This document shows, piece after piece, positions 14,838 to 18,136 of a stretch of 18,136 bases of DNA. The DNA is from UBA922 sp035438805 (lineage in GTDB: Bacteria > Patescibacteriota > Patescibacteriia > Magasanikbacterales > UBA922), in assembly GCA_035438805.1 (NCBI GenBank), contig DAORJA010000014.1, positions 1 to 18,136 on the forward strand. Direction: 5' to 3'. Every line of letters starts with the position of its first letter. The stretch's first letter is position 1. The notes beneath the pieces were generated by a model. It was not told where the DNA came from. It ran no database searches and was given only the letters and a program-made list of their open reading frames with translations. Both the position numbers and the translations under genes were made by a program.

Positions 14838-15308
14838 ATGAATAAGACCGTGGGAATATTAAGTGTACTCGTATTATGTGCAGGGATCGGAGGATTTTTT
14901 GGAGGAATGCAGTATCAAAAAAGTAAAGGCGTAACACAAATGCCGAATTTTATGAGTGGTGGAGGTACTGGTATGATGCAGCAAGGAAGAATGGGACAAG
15001 GGGGAGGGGCACGATTTACCGGAGGAGCCGGATTTACCAGTGGTGAAATACTCTCTAAAGATGAGAGTAGTATGACGGTAAAATTAATGGATGGTGGATC
15101 AAAGATCGTATTATTTTCTGCCTCAACAACCGTCATGAAAGCGACTGAAGTATCCAAAGATGAATTAGCTGTAGGTGAACAAGTGACAGTAACTGGAGCT
15201 ACAAATACTGATGGAACCGTAAGCGCTCAATCAGTTCAAGTGCGTTCGGGAGACGTCGGATTACCAGCAGGAATGATGCCGCCTGAAGGTGCTCCTGAAA
15301 CAAGATAA
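14838..15308 (+). CDS. Anchored DUF5666-domain protein
   Basis: A 156-residue protein. It has an N-terminal signal or anchor helix (KTVGILSVLVLCAGIGGFFGG), a Gly/Met-rich linker (about 33-66, with MSGGGTGMMQQGRMGQGGG), then a DUF5666-like beta domain: GEILSKDESSMTVKLMDG, STTVMKATEVSKDELAVGEQVTVTG, then NTDGTVSAQSVQVRS. It ends in a Pro/Met/Glu tail. The family is common in exported proteins and often sits beside MacAB-like clusters; its function is unknown. The ATG at 14838 is preferred to an upstream in-frame ATG at 14769, because it follows the TATAAT and starts directly at the signal sequence. It probably works outside the membrane with the efflux cluster just upstream, 110 bases away. Confidence 0.82.
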   Translation: MNKTVGILSVLVLCAGIGGFFGGMQYQKSKGVTQMPNFMSGGGTGMMQQGRMGQGGGARFTGGAGFTSGEILSKDESSMTVKLMDGGSKIVLFSASTTVMKATEVSKDELAVGEQVTVTGATNTDGTVSAQSVQVRSGDVGLPAGMMPPEGAPETR

Positions 15309-15316
15309 GTTAAATT

Positions 15317-15350
15317 AAAAAACACCTCTCCGAATCGGAGGGGTGTTTTT
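15317..15350 (+). terminator. Rho-independent terminator after the DUF5666 gene
   Basis: Stem AACACCTCTCCG / CGGAGGGGTGTT (15321-15332, 15336-15347), one U-G pair, loop AAT, with a T-run after it. It is just upstream of the SOS cassette promoter and insulates it. Confidence 0.92.
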
Positions 15351-15358
15351 ATGTTAGT

Positions 15359-15386
15359 TTGACAACCGAACGAACGTTCGTATACA
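15359..15386 (+). promoter_or_regulatory. Promoter of the umuD-like/umuC operon
   Basis: Perfect -35 TTGACA (15359-15364), 16-base spacer, -10 TATACA (15381-15386); an alternative TACACT gives 18. The predicted start is a few bases before the ATG at 15397, so the message is nearly leaderless. The spacer contains the SOS box. Confidence 0.8.
15367..15380. promoter_or_regulatory. SOS (LexA/DinR) box, Gram-positive type
   Basis: CGAACGAACGTTCG is an exact match to CGAAC-N4-GTTCG, the operator consensus of LexA in Bacillus and relatives. It lies between -35 and -10, where bound LexA would block RNA polymerase. The downstream genes (S24 protein and Y-family polymerase) are classic SOS genes, which strengthens the call. 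Confidence 0.85.
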
Positions 15387-15396
15387 CTAAAAGTAT

Positions 15397-15801
15397 ATGG
15401 ACTACACCTATTTAACTACCCAAGTCAAACTATTAGGAACTGTAGCAGCAGGATGGCCGTCTGCTTCAGAAGAAGAATTGCGTGATACTGTATCACTCGA
15501 TGAGTTTTTGATTGGCAATCGCGAAGCAACGTACATGATCAAAGTATCAGGAAACGCTATGGTAGGTGCGGGAATTCTCCCTGGAGATATTGTGTTGGTA
15601 GAGCGAGGAAGAATACCGAAAGATGGAGATATTGTCCTCGCAGAAGTAGATGAACAATGGGTCATGAGATATCTCAAAAAACAGGGTACGAAATTTTTCC
15701 TTGCATCAGGGAACGATGAAAATGCAGTGCTTAAACCCATACAGAGTCTCATGATTGCGGCAGTAGTAACGGCGGTAGTGCGTAAATATCATCTTGTATG
15801 A
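15397..15801 (+). CDS. UmuD-like S24-family protein lacking the catalytic Ser-Lys dyad
   Basis: A 134-residue protein with the S24 peptidase fold and UmuD-like length (E. coli UmuD 139); no DNA-binding domain. The cleavage-site-like AAGWPS (17-22) resembles the Cys-Gly/Ala-Gly site of UmuD and LexA. The nucleophile segment VSGNAMVGAGILPGD (50-64) aligns with V-S-G-D-S-M-x-x-x-G-I-x-x-G-D, but the catalytic Ser is Ala54 (codon GCT at 15556). The lysine segment WVMRYLKKQG (88-97) aligns with T-V-K-R-L-x-x-x-G, with Met90 in place of Lys. It should therefore not self-cleave. The gene follows an SOS box and overlaps the polymerase gene by 4 bases (ATGA). The fold is well preserved elsewhere (GDIVLAEVD, final AAVVTAVVRKY), so it looks selected rather than decayed. 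Confidence 0.88.
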   Translation: MDYTYLTTQVKLLGTVAAGWPSASEEELRDTVSLDEFLIGNREATYMIKVSGNAMVGAGILPGDIVLVERGRIPKDGDIVLAEVDEQWVMRYLKKQGTKFFLASGNDENAVLKPIQSLMIAAVVTAVVRKYHLV

Positions 15802-17093
15802 ATGCCTCGTTCTCTAAGGCGATTCTCCATATTGATGGTGATTCATTCTTTGCATCCTGTGAACAATCACGGAATCCTACGCTCAAAGGAAAACCGGTCA
15901 TTACCGGGAAAGAACGGGGGATTGCGGCATCTATGAGTATTGAGGCAAAGAAACTCGGAGTTACTCGAGCAATGCCATTGTATAAGATCAGAAAGCTCAT
16001 CCCAGATGTAGTCATTCTCCCATCAGATTATGAGACCTACAGCATGCTCTCCGAGCGACTCTACACGATTGTGAGAAGGTATACCGGAGATGTTGAAGAA
16101 TATGGGATTGATGAGTGTTTCGCTGACATCACAGGCATGGATAAGCCGTTTCATATGGCATATGAAGAAATTGCTGAATGTCTAAAAAATGATTTGTACC
16201 GTGAACTCGGATTTACCTTTTCAATAGGACTTGCATCTACCAAGACATTAGCCAAAGTCGCATCCAATTGGAAAAAGCCGTTTGGACTAACGATTATTCG
16301 AAATGAAGAAATTAATGATTTTTTGAAGGGTTTGCCTATTGGAAAAGTATGGGGAATTGGATATCGGAGTACACCAAAATTAATTATGAAAGGAAAAAGA
16401 ACTGCGTTTGATTTTGTCTCTTCGTCTGAATGGTGGATCAAGAACAATCTATCAAGTCCGTTCTATGATATCTGGCAAGAATTACAGGGAATTCCAGTGA
16501 ATGCATTACAGCTGCTCCCTAAAGATAGTTATCATTCGATTCAGAAATTTAAAACCTTTACGCCACCATCGGCAGATTTTGATTTTATTTTTGCGCAATT
16601 ATCCAAAAATATTGAAAACGCGTGTATTAAAGCACGTAGATATAACTTGGCTTCTCAATATATATACATCATCACACGAACCCAGGAATTCAGACATGCA
16701 ACAAGAGAAATAGTCATGTCTCACCCGACTAATATTCCTGCAGAGATATTTCCTGAAGCAGAAAAAGCTTTGAGAAAAATCTGGAAACCAAACATACTAT
16801 ATCGCGCAACCGGAGTAGTACTTCAAAATCTCCATCCACCAAGTGTGCAGACCGACATATTTCATTCAGAAAAAAAGTTCGAAAAATATACCAAAATTTA
16901 CACCAGTGTCGATAAGGTGGCAACTAAATATGGCAAACATTCCTTATTCATGGGAACGAGCTGGAGGGCACATAATATGTTGCAGCATCTCTCGCAAAGG
17001 GGAGATATACCCGAAAGACATGGTGTGCGATTATTGGGAGAAAATAAGCGAAAGAGGTTGAATATTCCCATGTTTTTGGGGAAAGTGGTGTGA
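15798..17093 (+). CDS. umuC: Y-family translesion DNA polymerase (UmuC/DinB type)
   Basis: A 431-residue Y-family polymerase. The palm motif HIDGDSFFASCE has catalytic Asp13, with Phe18 at the steric-gate position that excludes ribonucleotides. The second motif VEEYGIDECFADITG holds Asp105 and Glu106. Helix-hairpin-helix/thumb segments follow (FSIGLASTKTLAKVASNWKKP, then GIGYRSTPKL), then a little-finger domain to about 400. All three acidic residues are present, so it should be active. The C-terminus (RLNIPMFLGKVV) has a weak likeness to sliding-clamp-binding QLxLF motifs. It overlaps the UmuD-like gene by 4 bases, so the two are co-translated under SOS control. The usual role is error-prone bypass of DNA lesions. 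Whether it belongs to UmuC or DinB proper cannot be decided by eye; the S24 partner favours UmuC. Confidence 0.93.
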   Translation: MNASFSKAILHIDGDSFFASCEQSRNPTLKGKPVITGKERGIAASMSIEAKKLGVTRAMPLYKIRKLIPDVVILPSDYETYSMLSERLYTIVRRYTGDVEEYGIDECFADITGMDKPFHMAYEEIAECLKNDLYRELGFTFSIGLASTKTLAKVASNWKKPFGLTIIRNEEINDFLKGLPIGKVWGIGYRSTPKLIMKGKRTAFDFVSSSEWWIKNNLSSPFYDIWQELQGIPVNALQLLPKDSYHSIQKFKTFTPPSADFDFIFAQLSKNIENACIKARRYNLASQYIYIITRTQEFRHATREIVMSHPTNIPAEIFPEAEKALRKIWKPNILYRATGVVLQNLHPPSVQTDIFHSEKKFEKYTKIYTSVDKVATKYGKHSLFMGTSWRAHNMLQHLSQRGDIPERHGVRLLGENKRKRLNIPMFLGKVV

Positions 17094-17123
17094 TTGAAAA
17101 AATAACATTAAAAACATCTGCGT

Positions 17124-17175
17124 GAACGCTCTCGGTTGTGGTCTATTTTTGTAAAGAATAAGACAAGTGAGACAC
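17124..17175 (+). repeat. Intergenic repeat element, copy C (3' half)
   Basis: About 80% identical by eye to 17858-17910: GAAC-x-CTCTCGGT, then GGTCTATTT, then AAGACAAGTGAGACAC. It lies just downstream of the polymerase gene; no clear terminator is seen there, so the element may mark the transcript end or the start of the next gene's promoter region. Confidence 0.65.
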
Positions 17176-17178
17176 TTA

Positions 17179-17209
17179 TTGAACATATTCAAATATCTGG
17201 TAGTATAGT
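17179..17209 (+). promoter_or_regulatory. Possible promoter of the MOSC gene
   Basis: TTGAAC (17179-17184) and TATAGT (17204-17209), but with a long 19-base spacer. It lies about 28 bases upstream of the ATG. Confidence 0.35.
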
Positions 17210-17236
17210 CGCAAACCCACGAAAAGGAGTCTGGGT

Positions 17237-17623
17237 ATGGCGAATGGTAGAGTCGTAGCGATCTATATTTCTCCGGTAGGAGAGTCGAGGACGCTGGTCC
17301 CTGAAGCACATGCATACGAAGGTGTCGGTCTCAAAGGAGACAATTCCGCGGTCAAGGTGGTGACGTTCGTCGATTATCTTCTTCTCCGGAAGAAGGGCAT
17401 CGAGTATGCCAACAGCGGTGCGAACATTGTGACCGAAGACATCGACCTCACGTCATTGGTCGGCGAGTACTTCTCGATCGATGACGCGAAGTTCAAGGGT
17501 CTCGAGCTCGATCCCGATGGCAGGCTCGTCGCCGAAGTCTATTCGACGGGATGGATCCGCACGAGAGATGAAGTGGTTCCACCGTACAAGGGTCCGCTCC
17601 TCTCACCTCGTTGCATGTGCTAG
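17237..17623 (+). CDS. Small MOSC-domain protein
   Basis: A 128-residue protein matching the MOSC (MoCo sulfurase C-terminal) fold. The N-terminus GRVVAIYISPVGESRTLVPEAHAYEGVGLKGD matches the family opening, and KVVTFVDYLLL and SGANIVTEDIDLTSLVGEYFSID match its central block. The usual C-x-P-C-like segment after the LEG/ELC strand is absent (GLELDPDGRLVAEVYS); instead two Cys lie at the very C-terminus (SPRCMC). MOSC proteins bind or transfer sulfur, often with molybdenum cofactor enzymes, but none is visible here. It has the strongest Shine-Dalgarno in the window, AAGGAG 7 bases before the ATG, and a higher G+C with G/C-ending codons, like the 3221-4440 genes. Downstream hairpin at 17643. 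Confidence 0.7.
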   Translation: MANGRVVAIYISPVGESRTLVPEAHAYEGVGLKGDNSAVKVVTFVDYLLLRKKGIEYANSGANIVTEDIDLTSLVGEYFSIDDAKFKGLELDPDGRLVAEVYSTGWIRTRDEVVPPYKGPLLSPRCMC

Positions 17624-17642
17624 TCTTGCAACCTGCATTCGT

Positions 17643-17678
17643 CGACCGTCCCAGAAAACTGTGGACGGTCGCGCTTTA
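17643..17678 (+). terminator. Terminator-like hairpin after the MOSC gene
   Basis: Stem CGACCGTCC-CAG / CTG-(T)-GGACGGTCG (17643-17654, 17659-17671) with an AAAA loop, followed by CGCTTTATAT. The stem is very stable; the T tract is short. Confidence 0.7.
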
Positions 17679-17710
17679 TATAGAAAAATTTTGGAATAAT
17701 AAATAAAACT

Positions 17711-17736
17711 AAAACACCCGAATTCGGGTGTTTTTT
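17711..17736 (+). terminator. Second terminator hairpin, same sequence as at 10656
   Basis: AAAACACCCGAA / TTCGGGTGTTTTTT, a perfect palindromic stem with T-run. It probably backs up the preceding hairpin. Its near identity with the terminator after the GAF gene, and the shared repeat behind both, suggest copying of a terminator-plus-repeat unit. Confidence 0.85.
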
Positions 17737-17739
17737 AGT

Positions 17740-17764
17740 GGGGGATGACTAGTGGTCATCCCCC
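17740..17764. repeat. Perfect 10-bp inverted repeat, GC-rich hairpin
   Basis: GGGGGATGAC / GTCATCCCCC (17740-17749, 17755-17764) with loop TAGTG, four bases after the terminator T-run. No T-run follows, so it is not a simple terminator. Another G-rich to C-rich pair (GGTGTG to CACCACC) lies directly after it. Confidence 0.75.
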
Positions 17765-17795
17765 AGGGGGTGTGGAACAGTGTGCACCACCACGG

Positions 17796-17910
17796 TCCAG
17801 ATAATTCTACCTACAGTCAACCATGGGCTTTTTAGAGGTAGTTTTAAAAGGGTAGGGGAACCCTCTCGGTCGGGGGTCTATTTCTATGGGAAATGAGACA
17901 AATGAGACAC
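17796..17910 (+). repeat. Intergenic repeat element, copy B (longest)
   Basis: Contains both halves: TCCAGATAA and AGTCAACCA-x-GGG shared with copy A, and GAAC-x-CTCTCGGT to AATGAGACAC shared with copy C, plus a private middle (about 17830-17857). The whole stretch 17624-18075 shows no credible gene; besides this element it holds hairpins at 17643, 17711, 17740, 17931-17945 (AGTCT/AGACT) and 17963-18005. Confidence 0.65.
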
Positions 17911-17962
17911 TCCATTACCATTCATCAATCAGTCTAATTGAGACTAACTTATGAATGATCCC

Positions 17963-18005
17963 GTCTGGCACCAGTCACACGATTGCTCGTATGCTGATGC
18001 CAGAC
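17963..18005 (-). repeat. 12-bp inverted repeat, stem-loop
   Basis: GTCTGGCACCAG (17963-17974) against CTGATGCCAGAC (17994-18005). On the minus-strand transcript the one non-Watson-Crick position is a U-G pair, so the full 12-bp stem forms; on the plus strand it would be a C-A mismatch. This favours a role in the minus-strand transcript coming from the gene at the window edge. The loop is 19 bases and there is no T-run. Confidence 0.6.
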
Positions 18006-18075
18006 AGGTCGATCTCCCTGACTCCCGAAAGCGTTGATCCGTTGGACCAGGCCGTCTCTCAAGAGTACTCGAAGA

Positions 18076-18136
18076 TTATTGTGAGGTGAACGCGAACTCG
18101 TTCAGGTACTGCCACGTCGTCCCGGTCTTCACGTAG
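18076..18136 (-). CDS. C-terminal end of a minus-strand gene cut by window edge
   Basis: Reading in from the right edge on the minus strand, the last 19 codons (YVKTGTTWQYLNEFAFTSQ) run to a TAA stop. Seventeen consecutive codons end in G or C, the same codon style as the MOSC and lipoprotein genes, whereas the alternative frames do not show this. The peptide is too short to identify. The candidate stem-loop at 17963-18005 lies downstream of its stop. Confidence 0.4.
   Translation of the reverse strand, partial: YVKTGTTWQYLNEFAFTSQ

Noticed and set aside
17951..18037. 28-codon plus-strand open frame beginning MNDPVW
   Set aside because: No Shine-Dalgarno or promoter, and it runs across the stem-loop at 17963-18005; too short to support.
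1..18136. CRISPR arrays, tRNA genes, transposases or phage structural genes
   Set aside because: No spaced direct repeats, no tRNA cloverleaf and no transposase, integrase or capsid motifs were seen on either strand.

Overview
The window looks like a piece of chromosome from an uncultivated, reduced-genome bacterium, most likely Patescibacteria (Candidate Phyla Radiation, Parcubacteria-like). This rests on gene content and signal style, not on a database match. It has compact AT-leaning genes, mostly without Shine-Dalgarno sequences, and several promoters that almost abut the start codon. It has a long membrane-fusion protein + ATPase + MacB-type permease + DUF5666 cluster, a bactofilin, and single-domain PAS and GAF proteins. 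TGA is used as a stop (for example in the UmuD-like gene), so the code is standard rather than the TGA=Gly code of Gracilibacteria/SR1.

Layout. 1-2650: 3' part of a membrane histidine kinase, a bactofilin with its own promoter, and a diacylglycerol-kinase-fold protein with eroded nucleotide-binding loops. 2680-3175: a textbook promoter, the RNase P RNA (rnpB) and its terminator. 3180-4440: a GC-richer island on the minus strand with a predicted lipoprotein and a small two-helix membrane protein, both preceded by Shine-Dalgarno sequences. 4560-5335: a membrane-anchored alpha/beta hydrolase. 5349-9342: a minus-strand operon of a MarR regulator and a heterodimeric ABC exporter, with an 11-bp inverted repeat over the promoter. 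9510-10680: a zinc-ribbon/PAS protein and a GAF protein, each closed by a hairpin terminator. 10833-15350: a MacAB-like efflux operon plus a separately promoted DUF5666 protein. 15359-17093: a two-gene SOS cassette of an S24 (UmuD-like) protein and a Y-family DNA polymerase. 17124-18136: repeats, a MOSC-domain gene in a second GC-richer patch, a 450-base structured non-coding stretch, and the last codons of a minus-strand gene cut by the window edge.

How it works together. The SOS cassette has a perfect Gram-positive-type LexA box (CGAAC-N4-GTTCG) inside its promoter, so damage-inducible translesion synthesis is a strong inference. The UmuD partner, however, lacks both the Ser and the Lys of the catalytic dyad while keeping an Ala-Gly cleavage-like site. 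The MarR/ABC operon is self-consistent as a heterodimeric exporter: the degenerate residues of the two subunits fall together in one composite ATP site. A recurrent intergenic element (three copies or partial copies) marks the ends of operons and is not explained by any gene.
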